In this document: piece by piece, positions 34,811 to 43,910 of the stretch
Layout of the letters: every line of letters starts with the position of its first letter
Numbering within the stretch: position 1 is the first letter of the stretch
Source of the DNA: Gammaproteobacteria bacterium
GTDB taxonomy: Bacteria; Pseudomonadota; Gammaproteobacteria; SZUA-229
Assembly: GCA_030148865.1 (NCBI GenBank)
Contig: JASBSR010000010.1
Coordinates: 1-64,000 of the forward strand
Length of the DNA stretch: 64,000 bases
Direction of reading: 5' to 3'
Notes under the pieces: generated by a model
The model's database searches: none
Told to the model about the DNA's origin: nothing
What the model saw: the letters and a program-made list of their open reading frames with translations, nothing else
Translations under genes and position numbers: made by a program

Positions 34811-36814
34811 TTATGTGTGATTTTTGATGCTGCGCAGACGGACGCCGCTGCGGTGCTCCTGCGTTTGCCAGTTGCTTAGCCAGACCGTCAGTTTATCTGC
34901 TGTCATGGGGCGGGCAATTAGAAACCCCTGCGCGTAGTCACAGCCGAGTATTTCCACCACATCATAGACATCCTGATTTTCTATACCTTCAGCAACAACT
35001 TTGAGTCCCATATTGTGCGCAAGGTCAGTGGTTGAGCGAACAATGATGGCATCATTGTCGTCATTGGTCATGTTCATCACGAAAGCCTTGTCTATTTTGA
35101 GGCCAGTGACGGGAAAACGCTTCAGGTATTGTAGCGACGAATAGCCAGTACCAAAGTCATCGATGTATATTTTCACACCTATTGCTCTTAGCTTGCGTAA
35201 ATTATTAAGCGTCTGATGTGTATGCATCATGAGTGCGCTTTCAGTAATTTCTATGGTTATCTGAGACGCTTTGATATGGAAGGCTGTCAGTTGCGCCTGA
35301 ATAAACTTAGATAACCCAGGATCAAGGAGATCATGTGCTGAAATGTTAAGCGAAATGCCAGGTGCTGAGGGACTGTTCCATGAAGCGAGTTGTTGTAAGG
35401 CCTTTTTGATTACCCATTGCGTAATAGCACCGATTTGATATGTTTGTTCAGCCAGAGGAATAAAACTGTCGGGTGTTACCAGGCCTCTTTCAGGGTGATT
35501 CCAGCGGATCAGCGCTTCGACTGTGTCGATGGTGCCAGTGGTGTAGTTTACGATTGGTTGGTAATAGAGCTCGAACTGGTCTTCTTCGACTGCTGTACGT
35601 AAAGACTGCGATAGTTCCATGCGGCTAACATTGTCGGCATCAAGGCTTCTGTCGTAGCGCTTATAAGATTCTGCTGAGTTTTTGGCTGCGTACATGGCAA
35701 CATCTGCGCGTTTGAGCAAAATTTCAGGTTCTTCGCCATCTTCAGGAAATAAAGCAACACCGATGCTGGCGCTAATCTCGAAGCTGCGGCCAGCGACGAT
35801 GAATGGCGTATCGAGTATTGAGCGTATACGCTTTATGAATTGCTGCTGCTTGGCATGTTTCGCTGCAGGCAATAGAATTAGAAACTCATCACCACCCATG
35901 CGTGCGACAGTATCGCCGCCGCGTATAATTTCAAGCAACCGAGTCGCGATTTCTCTGAGAATTTCATCACCGACCTGATGGCCCATCGAGTCATTAATCT
36001 CCTTGAAATTATTCAAATCCATTAGCATTACAGCGAGCGGTTCGTTGTCGCGCCTGGCGGATCGTATTGCCTGATGCAACCTGTCGTTGAACAGGGTTCG
36101 ATTAGGCAGATCAGTTAGACCATCGTGCAAAGCCATATATTCCAGCTGTTCACGCTGCTCTCTTTGTTCTGTGACGTCTTCGAGAAGAATGACGTAGTGC
36201 GTGATTTCGTGCGCCTGATTCTTTACGGGCGAGATACGCGCATTCTCCCAGCGCTGATAGTCGTCGTCGTATATGTTTCGAACTTCACCTTCCCAGATTT
36301 CACCTGTCGCTAGTGTCTCCCAGATATTGTCAAGGACGTCCTGCTCAATATGCCTGGGGTCGAGAATGTCAGGATCTTTACCAATAACTTCCTGAAGCAT
36401 TTGGCCCGAAAGATTGCAATAGGCGGAGTTAACGTATTCAATCTTGCCTTTGGTGTTAATGATTATGGTGACGCCCGGGTTCTGTTCTACTGCGAGAGAA
36501 AGCGTACGGATTTTATCGTCGTTGATGCGCTGCTGAATGAATATTCTGCGAATCATAATCAGGCCGGTGACCATTAACAACGAGATAAGTAATGCTACTG
36601 ACTCGGTGGTGAAACCCCGCAACCAGTTATCCTGAAGCGTGCCCTGCTGATAGAGCAGACTGATTGCCCGGCGCATGGCCATCATGAGCAGTGCCAGTGA
36701 AAGGATGATCCAGGCTAATGCGCGCCCGGTTAATGGAATTAAACGTAGCGCCAGCAACACAGCTATGCACTGTGCAGTTACAGATATCCATAAAATTAAG
36801 GAAAGATTAGACAT
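34811..36814 (-). CDS. membrane PAS-GGDEF-EAL protein
   Basis: The 667-residue protein has three N-terminal helices (about 6-24, 30-47, 70-92), a PAS domain with PAC (about 105-225: LAVEQNPGVTIIINTKGKIE, VILLEDVTEQ), GGDEF with intact ARMGGDEF, and EAL with VEALIRWNHPERG, ITIEITESALM and IDDFGTGYSSLQYLK. Both c-di-GMP activities could be present. It is monocistronic. Confidence 0.92.
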   Translation of the reverse strand: MSNLSLILWISVTAQCIAVLLALRLIPLTGRALAWIILSLALLMMAMRRAISLLYQQGTLQDNWLRGFTTESVALLISLLMVTGLIMIRRIFIQQRINDDKIRTLSLAVEQNPGVTIIINTKGKIEYVNSAYCNLSGQMLQEVIGKDPDILDPRHIEQDVLDNIWETLATGEIWEGEVRNIYDDDYQRWENARISPVKNQAHEITHYVILLEDVTEQREQREQLEYMALHDGLTDLPNRTLFNDRLHQAIRSARRDNEPLAVMLMDLNNFKEINDSMGHQVGDEILREIATRLLEIIRGGDTVARMGGDEFLILLPAAKHAKQQQFIKRIRSILDTPFIVAGRSFEISASIGVALFPEDGEEPEILLKRADVAMYAAKNSAESYKRYDRSLDADNVSRMELSQSLRTAVEEDQFELYYQPIVNYTTGTIDTVEALIRWNHPERGLVTPDSFIPLAEQTYQIGAITQWVIKKALQQLASWNSPSAPGISLNISAHDLLDPGLSKFIQAQLTAFHIKASQITIEITESALMMHTHQTLNNLRKLRAIGVKIYIDDFGTGYSSLQYLKRFPVTGLKIDKAFVMNMTNDDNDAIIVRSTTDLAHNMGLKVVAEGIENQDVYDVVEILGCDYAQGFLIARPMTADKLTVWLSNWQTQEHRSGVRLRSIKNHT

Positions 36815-37152
36815 TCATGTGGCTCATATTATGCCCATAGTCAGCCCGTCATGTAGTGAAGCTGGATACTCTCAGGTTTATCTTCGTGAATCAAGAAATA
36901 ATTATGAATATCAATTTGTTAGTCTATAATAAATAACAGGTAATTTTTCAGCGGCAGCATAGAATCATACAGTTGTATTTGATGCTGTAAATGATTAAAC
37001 CGATGAACGGTAAAAGGCTGGTTCGTGCAAGAATTCGCCTCAATGTTACCAGAGGGAGGCCTGTCAGCATGCGCCAGAGATGCCTGTACCGCAAGCTTGG
37101 GCAGGAAAAATTGCAAAACTAACGGAAGATAATCATAAAATTATGGGAAAGT
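36815..37152. other. 338-bp region between PAS-GGDEF-EAL gene and pseudogene
   Basis: No intact gene is seen. It should contain the minus-strand promoter of the 36814 gene. The right part leads into the sensor pseudogene and may include its decayed start (ATGGGAAAG then TGA at about 37144-37155). Confidence 0.35.
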
Positions 37153-37795
37153 GATGATATCAAATTAACGATAACCCCTGGTTTTTGTGCAATTCTTGTA
37201 TTGGTGTCATTGATTATATTTATCGCCCTGCGGCAGTTGCCGGCATTAAACGACAGCATGTCAAATGTGGGTAGAAGACACTAATACCAAGGTGGAAATG
37301 GCAAATGCTCTGCGCGACACTATCTGTCTGCGTGCCAATAGTCTTAAAACCATGGTTTGAAACAAAGATATTTTTGAGCGCGATGAAGAACATCTAAGAT
37401 TTATTGATTGCGCTGGTTTATGCTGTGAAGCCCGCGAAAAACTGCTCACTAAACCAGTCAATGCACAGGAAAGAAATATACTGAACCGGTTATCGGCAGC
37501 GATTCACCTAACTCAGCCGGTGAACGAGCGCGCTGCAGATATGTTGCATACAACAATTTCCAAAGAGGTGATTGCATCGGCAGTGATCGATGCAGTCGAG
37601 CATCAGCGCCATCATGTTCAACTTAATTACAGAGCAGCTATTGTAACCCATGTCCTCGGGAAAACCGGCAAAGACTGTACTATGCTTTTGAATCATAAGT
37701 GCTGCGTAAATGAAAATGCTCGATATCTGTTGTTCCGGCAACAACAGGTGGCATTTATTGTTCCGGCCGGCTTCCGGGTATTGTCTTTACTATGA
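37153..37795 (+). pseudogene. broken membrane sensor gene (MCP-like periplasmic domain)
   Basis: Translation gives a membrane helix (TITPGFCAILVLVSLIIFIA), then after a one-base frame change near 37270 VEDTNTKVEMANALRDTICL, an in-frame TGA, then NKDIFERDEEHLRFIDC and AREKLLTKPVNAQERNILNRL. This follows the sensor of the GGDEF-EAL protein at 26691 (TDSIKVDLVHQMIDSV, SARDELMTKHLDKSERKIL) in order and spacing. The cytoplasmic GGDEF/EAL part is missing. The frame runs into the next gene with a 4-bp overlap, so the 3' half seems to have been replaced or deleted. Confidence 0.7.
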
Positions 37796-38751
37796 GTGAA
37801 CGCAGGCAATTTACTGTGAAACAGGGTTTTGAACTGTTCTCTAACAGAATCGAGTTGCCGTTGGTTGAATATACGGCGATTGCCAGTCGGCAGGCGGACA
37901 TAGAAGCGCATTTAAGACAATTTGTTACCTCATTCACCACGGTGTTGCCGGGTGCGTTTTCACGCAGAACGCTGGTGACGCCGCTGGACGGCTGTAGTAT
38001 TGATTTATACGTATTATTCAAACAGGAGCATCGTAATCGATTTTCGCCGTTGGCTCTGCTGAACAAGCTGCTGCTGACCTTAAAAGATCGCTACGACAAT
38101 GTTTCGCTATTACAGAAACACAATGTGGTAGTTGTGCCTTTTGAGAATTTTGTCTTTAGAATTAAACCCGGTTTTCTTACCGAGAAAAAAAGTTATCTGG
38201 TACCGGCGCATGCCTGCTCTGGCTGGACCGAATACAATAGCCTCGGTTACAAAGAAGATCTGGACACAGCCAATAGCATTCACAAGGGTCGCTTAATACC
38301 GCTGATCCGCATGATGAAGATCTGGAACCATACCAATGACAACGTATTCAATGATTATTATCTTGAAATTTTTGTTAAGGAGCAACTGACTGGTATTGCT
38401 GTGACCAGTTATCCGCAGGCCTTACGTCATATTTTTAAAGCCGGAATGCGTGAGACTGCCTACAAAATAAATGACCCTGCAAATCTGGCGTTTGAAATTG
38501 AAGGCCTACGCGATATTTTGAGTTTAGTCAGTGCAATGCGAGCACTTCAGCAGGCGTACCGACTGGCGGATGTTGCACTCAAGTTAGACGCCTGTGGTGA
38601 TACTGGGCGTGCTTATGATATCTGGCGAAAGCTCATTCCTGGTAGTTTCCCATCAGAGCTCGATATGATTATTTCAGATATCAAAAACCTGAATATCGGT
38701 GGTGCTGAGGCATTGAGATTAATGCAGCAAGCATACGCGGACCATAGCTGA
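37792..38751 (+). CDS. CD-NTase-like (SMODS-type) protein with degenerate catalytic site
   Basis: The 319-residue protein matches the layout of cGAS/DncV-like nucleotidyltransferases: helix 10-45, a GAFSRRTLVTP segment (54-64) at the place of GSxxRxT, SIDLYVLF (69-76) at the place of DxDxxV, RIKPGFL (123-129) at the place of the third Asp strand, a helical core with GRLIPLIRMMKIWN, and the typical end GDTGRAYDIWRKLIPGSFP. The Ser after Gly is Ala55, the first acid is Ser69 and the third is Arg123; only Asp71 remains. It is therefore probably not a normal cyclase. No CBASS effector or Cap2/Cap3 genes adjoin it. The fold assignment is moderate and made by eye. Confidence 0.6.
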   Translation: MSERRQFTVKQGFELFSNRIELPLVEYTAIASRQADIEAHLRQFVTSFTTVLPGAFSRRTLVTPLDGCSIDLYVLFKQEHRNRFSPLALLNKLLLTLKDRYDNVSLLQKHNVVVVPFENFVFRIKPGFLTEKKSYLVPAHACSGWTEYNSLGYKEDLDTANSIHKGRLIPLIRMMKIWNHTNDNVFNDYYLEIFVKEQLTGIAVTSYPQALRHIFKAGMRETAYKINDPANLAFEIEGLRDILSLVSAMRALQQAYRLADVALKLDACGDTGRAYDIWRKLIPGSFPSELDMIISDIKNLNIGGAEALRLMQQAYADHS

Positions 38752-38800
38752 TCACGAGTTTTTGGACGGCGAATCTCTGAGCCGAATTACCTGTAAGCCA

Positions 38801-38835
38801 TAAAAAAGCCGGGGTCGCATGAGGCGATCCCGGCT
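38801..38835 (-). terminator. intrinsic terminator of adk
   Basis: On the minus strand AGCCGGGATCGC pairs with GCGACCCCGGCT (one mismatch) around a 5-nt loop, followed by TTTTTT. It lies 22 bp after the adk stop and also sits between convergent genes. Confidence 0.85.
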
Positions 38836-38856
38836 GGTAAATGGACCTTGCCTGGT

Positions 38857-39498
38857 TTATATGCCCAGCTTGTTCTTGATCGCGTCAATGACTGCATCTG
38901 ATGAGGTCGCCTGAACCGATAACAACATGCCTTCTTTTTTGTAAAAGTCGACCAGTGGTGCGGTCTGTTCGTTATACACATTTAAGCGATTGCTGATAGC
39001 TTCTTCGGTTTCGTCGTCACGCTGCACGACAGGTTCACCACATTTATCACAAATGCCTTCCTGCTTTGGTGGATTGGATTTTACATTATAAATTTCACCA
39101 CAGCCGGTGCAAGTGCGGCGGGTAGTCAGGCGATCCAGAATGACATCGCGAGCGACATCAATTTCAACCGCACAATCGAGTTTTTCACCCATGCTTTCCA
39201 GTAGCACTTTCAGAGCTTCGGCCTGTGGAATGGTGCGCGGGAAACCGTCGAGCAGATAACCCGCTTTGCAGTCATCTTGTTTCAGGCGTTCACCCATAAT
39301 GCCCATGATCAGGTCATCGGAGACCAGGTCGCCGGCTTTCATCGCAGCTTCGGCTTTTTTGCCCAGTTCGCTACCGGCAGCGACCGCACCGCGCAGGATG
39401 TCGCCAGTCGAGATTTGGACGGAGCCATCGAGCTTGGTCAGCAGTTTGGCGACAGTGCCCTTGCCGGCGCCGGGTGCGCCTAAAAGAATCAGTTTCAT
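38857..39498 (-). CDS. adk: adenylate kinase with zinc-type LID
   Basis: The 213-residue enzyme has the P-loop GAPGAGKGT (7-15), the DGFPRT motif (84-89) and a long-form LID. It interconverts ATP, ADP and AMP. The LID holds Cys130, Cys133, Cys150 and Cys153 (CTGC ... CDKC), the four-Cys zinc site common in Gram-positive enzymes, while E. coli Adk uses a non-metal hydrogen-bond network. GGAG lies upstream of the ATG and a strong terminator follows. Confidence 0.97.
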   Translation of the reverse strand: MKLILLGAPGAGKGTVAKLLTKLDGSVQISTGDILRGAVAAGSELGKKAEAAMKAGDLVSDDLIMGIMGERLKQDDCKAGYLLDGFPRTIPQAEALKVLLESMGEKLDCAVEIDVARDVILDRLTTRRTCTGCGEIYNVKSNPPKQEGICDKCGEPVVQRDDETEEAISNRLNVYNEQTAPLVDFYKKEGMLLSVQATSSDAVIDAIKNKLGI

Positions 39499-39679
39499 GA
39501 GGACTCCTCAAAGTGGTTTAGTGTCAGTGACTGTAGGCTGGATTGCCCCAGCACGCAGAAATTTGAGGGCGTATTCTCTGGTTTTTGCCGGCTGAAAGCA
39601 AATCCAATTGGTCTGGTACCGGGTCGCTGGGGCTGGAGTCGGTCGGGGGTGCGTGAATTTAGCCCGGAATTCGAGCAAT

Positions 39680-40486
39680 TCAGATTCTGCGCCGGTAGAG
39701 CACTACACTGAGGTCATCAATATGGCCACCTTCGTGCTGCATTTGTTCAAGGCAGGCCTTGAGCAAATAATCAGCTGCGTCAGACATGCTACCGCTGCGG
39801 ATGTGATTGACAATTTCATCGATCAGTAAATTATCGGTCGCGCCGTCGCTGCAAAGCAACACGGTATCGTGTTTCGCCAGCCTGAGCTGGGGACCGATTT
39901 CGATGCGCATGTCATTGCAACCGACAATATTGGAGACCAGGTGGCGTTCGTCTGAGGCCATGGCCTGTTCTTCGTTGAGCATACCGGATTCCACCGCATA
40001 GCCGATAGGGGAATGCGCAATGGTCTGATATTTTAATTTGCCGCGCTGGCCAGTGATCAGGGCGACCGAATCACCGGCATGATAGCTGCGAATTTGATCG
40101 CCAAGAATCTCAGTGATGATTAAGGTGGTGGCTGAGCCCAGCTGTCTGGACAGGATGAGTTCGTTTGCATTGTCGATGCCACGCAAAATAGCATCGCGCA
40201 AATCGCCATTGCTTTCACCGTATTCGTTGATGGCTTTAGCCAGAGCGTTTACTGCGATTTGAGAAGCGTCACCACCTTTGGCATGACCACCAACACCGTC
40301 TGCAACCACAATCACGCCACGAGTTTCATCATAAGGAATTAGTGCAATACTGTCTTCGTTGCCTGTGTCCTTGTTAGATGCCTTCACGGTAAATGCACAG
40401 GCATCGCCAAAACTCAGATTGTGCAGTACTGGTTGCACTCGATCTTCATCTGTATAGATGATGGCTTGCTTGTTATTGTTTGGCAT
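39680..40486 (-). CDS. PP2C-type protein phosphatase
   Basis: The 268-residue protein has the PP2C metal-site motifs NEDSIALI, VVADGVGGHAKGG (30-odd residues on), GSATTLIITEI, SYHAGDSVALI, and DTVLLCSDGATDNLL followed by HIDDLSVVLYR. It should remove phosphate from Ser/Thr residues with Mn2+ or Mg2+. It lies 28 bp after the protein kinase gene on the same strand, so kinase and phosphatase probably form a switch on common targets. Confidence 0.92.
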   Translation of the reverse strand: MPNNNKQAIIYTDEDRVQPVLHNLSFGDACAFTVKASNKDTGNEDSIALIPYDETRGVIVVADGVGGHAKGGDASQIAVNALAKAINEYGESNGDLRDAILRGIDNANELILSRQLGSATTLIITEILGDQIRSYHAGDSVALITGQRGKLKYQTIAHSPIGYAVESGMLNEEQAMASDERHLVSNIVGCNDMRIEIGPQLRLAKHDTVLLCSDGATDNLLIDEIVNHIRSGSMSDAADYLLKACLEQMQHEGGHIDDLSVVLYRRRI

Positions 40487-40514
40487 TATATTTTATTTTT
40501 AAGGCTGCTACGGG

Positions 40515-41255
40515 TTAACTGAATTCCATGTTTTCCAGATACATTTTTAACTCACCGGCGGTGCGAAACTTTTTCAGAATAAGTGAGCGTTTGAGCCCGC
40601 AGACAATGGCCTTGATCTCAGCAGGCTGTTTAGCGTACGTGCTGGCACCACCAAGAGTATCGTAAAAAATCCGAATCATATTGCATACATCATCGAGAAT
40701 ATTGGCTTTGCTGGGTGCACCCCAGTGAAACAGGTCGAGCAATTTGAGGTGAAATTTTAAACCAAAGTGTTCGACAATAATATTTTCAGAATGCAGGTCA
40801 CCGTGATACTCACCTAGCGCATGTATGGTCTCAATACCGGATGCCATGGCATGTAATAAATGTATAGCGGGGTAGGGGGGAAGCTTTTTACCAGGCTGGC
40901 GTAACAGGAATGCGCTCAGGAGTTCACCTTCTACATACTCTGAGATCAGAAATGAAACATGCTGTCCCCGGATAATTACTTTTTCCTGGGTGTGGTACTG
41001 GATTATGACCGGACATTGATGCAGTTTGTGCAGTTTTCGGGCGTAGAACAGCAGTGCTTTATCTCTCTCATTTCGCTGTGGGAAGAAAAATTTTGCAGTG
41101 CGAATAATATCAGTGTGTATTTCACGTACGCGATATACCTCGCCTTCCCAGCCAGCACCTAGCAAGTCCATGACTTCATACTTACCCACGAGGATGCGGC
41201 CGGTATGGAACTGGAAGGATTTTATTAGTGCTGCTGATTGCTTTACTTTTGCCAT
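40515..41255 (-). CDS. Ser/Thr-type protein kinase
   Basis: The 246-residue protein is a bare eukaryotic-like kinase domain: LLGAGWEGEVYRVRE (glycine loop), TAKFFFP (the usual Lys), SEYVEGELLSAFLL (hinge), GEYHGDLHSENIIVE (catalytic loop, HGD in place of HRD), and LLDLFHWG in place of DFG. There is no membrane helix or sensor domain. The DLF variant is tolerated in some active kinases. It is operonic with the downstream PP2C phosphatase. Confidence 0.85.
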   Translation of the reverse strand: MAKVKQSAALIKSFQFHTGRILVGKYEVMDLLGAGWEGEVYRVREIHTDIIRTAKFFFPQRNERDKALLFYARKLHKLHQCPVIIQYHTQEKVIIRGQHVSFLISEYVEGELLSAFLLRQPGKKLPPYPAIHLLHAMASGIETIHALGEYHGDLHSENIIVEHFGLKFHLKLLDLFHWGAPSKANILDDVCNMIRIFYDTLGGASTYAKQPAEIKAIVCGLKRSLILKKFRTAGELKMYLENMEFS

Positions 41256-41444
41256 GGTGCGAACGACTGCTCTAATTTAACTCTGCCTATGTTTACAACG
41301 AATTGAGCAAATATGAAAGTGGTTTTTGCCATTGCCAGACCTTGAGTTGACAAAATTGGGTGCGTTTTTATTCGATTCTGGTATGCTGGAACGGGTGTGA
41401 AACCAGGATGTTGTTCAATATAATTTTTTGGGAGGGTATAGCGT

Positions 41445-41855
41445 ATGCAGTCGTTCAAGTTAAGTTTGATCGTTTCAGGCCTGATGTTATTGTCTTCAGT
41501 GGTCTATGCGGATTCATGGAGCTGTAGTCATGATGGGATCCAGCGAGAGGTTAAAATCGACTACCCCGGCTCCGGCCCGGTGCCCTGCAACGTGGTCTAC
41601 AACAAGCCCGACGAGGGTGGTACCAGCGAAGTGCTCTGGAATGCCACCAGCGAGCAGGGGTACTGTGAAGACAAGGCGCAGGGTCTCGTTGCAAAACTCG
41701 AATCCTGGGGCTGGGCCTGCAGTAATAACGCTGCAGGTGGTAGTGATCCGATGCCAGATGCAGCAACCATGCAGGATGCTATACCCGGTAACGAATCCGG
41801 CGCAGATACCATGGAACACGCAATGCCATCCGGCACACCTGAGCCGACTGAATAG
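41445..41855 (+). CDS. secreted Cys-containing protein of unknown function
   Basis: The 136-residue protein has a signal peptide (LIVSGLMLLSSVVYAD) and a mature domain with four Cys (WSCSHDG, PVPCNVVY, GYCEDKA, GWACSNN), likely two disulfides, then a low-complexity Met/Pro/Glu/Ser tail. Codons and a GGGAGG ribosome-binding site support it. I recognise no family. A bidirectional terminator follows. Confidence 0.75.
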   Translation: MQSFKLSLIVSGLMLLSSVVYADSWSCSHDGIQREVKIDYPGSGPVPCNVVYNKPDEGGTSEVLWNATSEQGYCEDKAQGLVAKLESWGWACSNNAAGGSDPMPDAATMQDAIPGNESGADTMEHAMPSGTPEPTE

Positions 41856-41872
41856 CGCATTGTGTTCTGCGT

Positions 41873-41901
41873 AAAAAAGGCCGGGTCATCCGGTCTTTTT
41901 T
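41873..41901 (+). terminator. intrinsic terminator
   Basis: AAAAAAGGCCGG and CCGGTCTTTTTT pair around GTCAT, with T-runs on both strands. It ends the transcript of the secreted-protein gene. Confidence 0.88.
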
Positions 41902-42062
41902 ATGTGCGCCATAGTGTGTTAACAAGAGCTATATACCTGATTAGAAATGAGATTATCTTTTTTGGTGTAGTGATTGTAATGATCTCAGCTATTCTGCATT
42001 CCGATAGCGTGGACTAATTATTCCCTTGAATCAGGGCAGGAGCTACACTAAACTCGCGCCTG

Positions 42063-42488
42063 ATGAAACTCCTCGTGAACAAACCGATTACCAGATTTAT
42101 GCTTATTTTAGGCATGGGTTTGACGTTGCTGTTCGCGCAGACATTCAAGTTACACTTACATGCACAGAATGTGGCTGATGCCGGAGTTCAGGTGGCCGAA
42201 GTACATCTTGCCCTTGGCATGCATGCGCCCGCACATCTGCAAACATCTGATAGTAGTGACAAAGATCATGCGCATAATGTTGAAATTAACATTAGTGCGG
42301 ATAGCTTCGCGGCGAAGATAAAGCTATTGAACTTGTTCGCTTTATTGTTTGTTGTGCTAGCAATTCTCCATTGCGCTTTGAGTTTGTGCTGCGTCCGTAT
42401 TCTCCGCACAGTCGATGCCATGCTGGCATCATTACACGACTTTATACAGCCACCGCTCCGCGCCCCCCCCCACCCAGATAACACCTGA
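42063..42488 (+). CDS. small His-rich membrane protein of the metal-efflux locus
   Basis: The 141-residue protein has a first hydrophobic helix (FMLILGMGLTLLFAQTF), a His-rich extracytoplasmic loop (LHLHAQ, ALGMHAPAHL, DHAHNVEI) and a second helix (LLNLFALLFVVLAILHCALS). The His residues suggest metal binding. It lies 118 bp before the TolC-like gene of a heavy-metal RND system, so it may be a metal-sensing or metal-chaperone component; this is inference. Confidence 0.65.
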   Translation: MKLLVNKPITRFMLILGMGLTLLFAQTFKLHLHAQNVADAGVQVAEVHLALGMHAPAHLQTSDSSDKDHAHNVEINISADSFAAKIKLLNLFALLFVVLAILHCALSLCCVRILRTVDAMLASLHDFIQPPLRAPPHPDNT

Positions 42489-42606
42489 AGCAGGCGACAT
42501 GCCTGTAGCCTCTTGATAGATACAGGCGATTCAGGATCATCAAGATTTAGTGTTTCAGTATATATGTGCTAGTGCGGCGTAACGCATAGTGCATTCGGGG
42601 AGTTTT

Positions 42607-43908
42607 ATGAATAATTTACTACGCTTACTGCCTGTAGCAGTATTGCTAATCCCGCTATTAGTCTCTGCCGAAGTCGCGAAAAAATGGACTCTGGATGCGA
42701 CCGCGAGGCATATCATTGAAGTTGCACCGGAGCTGAAATCATCAGACGCTGAAATTAATGTGCAACAAGGTAGAGCCGTACAGGCAAGTGCATGGCCAAA
42801 TCCAAAACTCAGTGTGACTGTTGATGACAGTCTCGGTATTGAAGACTCGAGAGGTGGTTTCGATTTCACACAGCTTGAGCTGTCGCAGCCAATCCCGGTG
42901 TCGAGACTAGAGTATCAGCGCACACAGGCAGAGGCTGAAGTTCAGAGTGCAACTGCGCAAAAGTATCAACTGCAGCAGGAACTTGAGTATATTACTGCGA
43001 AGCGTTATCACGCATTGCAGTTGACTCAGGCCAGGCTGGAACTTGCAGAACAGAGATTGCGCCAGGCAAACACCTATCGTAGTAAAGGCCATCATCAGGG
43101 CAGTCGTTCTGATCCTTTGATTCGTTTTTTAACGCCACTTGAAATCATGCGTCTGGATATTGTCGTGCAAGCGGCTTATCAGATGCTAGAGGCGGCGGAA
43201 GGTGAATATAGCGAAGCGGAAGCGAGCCTTAAATCCTTATTAATGATGCCTGCAGATGTTTCTCTTGAGCTGGTACAGCTTACACCGGTGGCGATGCCGG
43301 TGGCGTATGAGCGACTAGAGCGCGGACTGATTGAGCATCCTGCGCTGGTATCAACTCAGCATAAGCTAGCAGCATCACAGGCGGCCATCGAGGTTGCTGC
43401 AACGCAGCGTTTTGAAGATCCGACATTATCTGTTTTTGCAGGCAAAGACTATCTCGCTAATCGTCGTCGGGACACTGTCGGCTTTATGCTGCGTGTCCAG
43501 TTACCGCTGTGGAATCAAAACATGGGTGGTGTCGATTCTGCGCGCGCGTCAGTGCAAAAAGTTCAGGCTGAGCGCGCCATTATGCAACGTGATTTACAGG
43601 CCAGTCTTCGCAAAAGCTATTTGCATCTTGAGCATTTAATTAAACAGGCTGAGCACTACCAGAATATGTTGCTCAAGCCAGCAGAAAAAGTGTACAAGTT
43701 GACGCGTAAGGGTTTCGATGTTGGTGAGCTCGGTGTGCTTGGCTTGATTGATGCAAACAATACATATTTTGATGCGCAGGAAAGTTATTTAGAACTATTA
43801 TACGCAGGCTGGATAGAGCTGGCAGAAGTGCGACGATCAGCTGGGGTGTCATTACTAGCTAAGCGCCGGGCAGTGACTGCTTCGTCTACTACCAGCGAGG
43901 TTAATTAA
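42607..43908 (+). CDS. TolC-family outer-membrane efflux protein (CzcC/CusC type)
   Basis: The 433-residue protein has a signal peptide (LLPVAVLLIPLLVSAE) and two outer-membrane-efflux repeats of long helices (KSSDAEINVQQGRAVQASAWPNPKLSV, then a mirrored half with GYAYD-like GFDVGELGVLGLIDANNTY). It should form the trimeric outer-membrane channel of the metal exporter. The start at 42607 was chosen because GGGGAG precedes it. The RND gene follows after 2 bp with no adaptor gene between. Confidence 0.87.
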   Translation: MNNLLRLLPVAVLLIPLLVSAEVAKKWTLDATARHIIEVAPELKSSDAEINVQQGRAVQASAWPNPKLSVTVDDSLGIEDSRGGFDFTQLELSQPIPVSRLEYQRTQAEAEVQSATAQKYQLQQELEYITAKRYHALQLTQARLELAEQRLRQANTYRSKGHHQGSRSDPLIRFLTPLEIMRLDIVVQAAYQMLEAAEGEYSEAEASLKSLLMMPADVSLELVQLTPVAMPVAYERLERGLIEHPALVSTQHKLAASQAAIEVAATQRFEDPTLSVFAGKDYLANRRRDTVGFMLRVQLPLWNQNMGGVDSARASVQKVQAERAIMQRDLQASLRKSYLHLEHLIKQAEHYQNMLLKPAEKVYKLTRKGFDVGELGVLGLIDANNTYFDAQESYLELLYAGWIELAEVRRSAGVSLLAKRRAVTASSTTSEVN

Positions 43909-43910
43909 TC

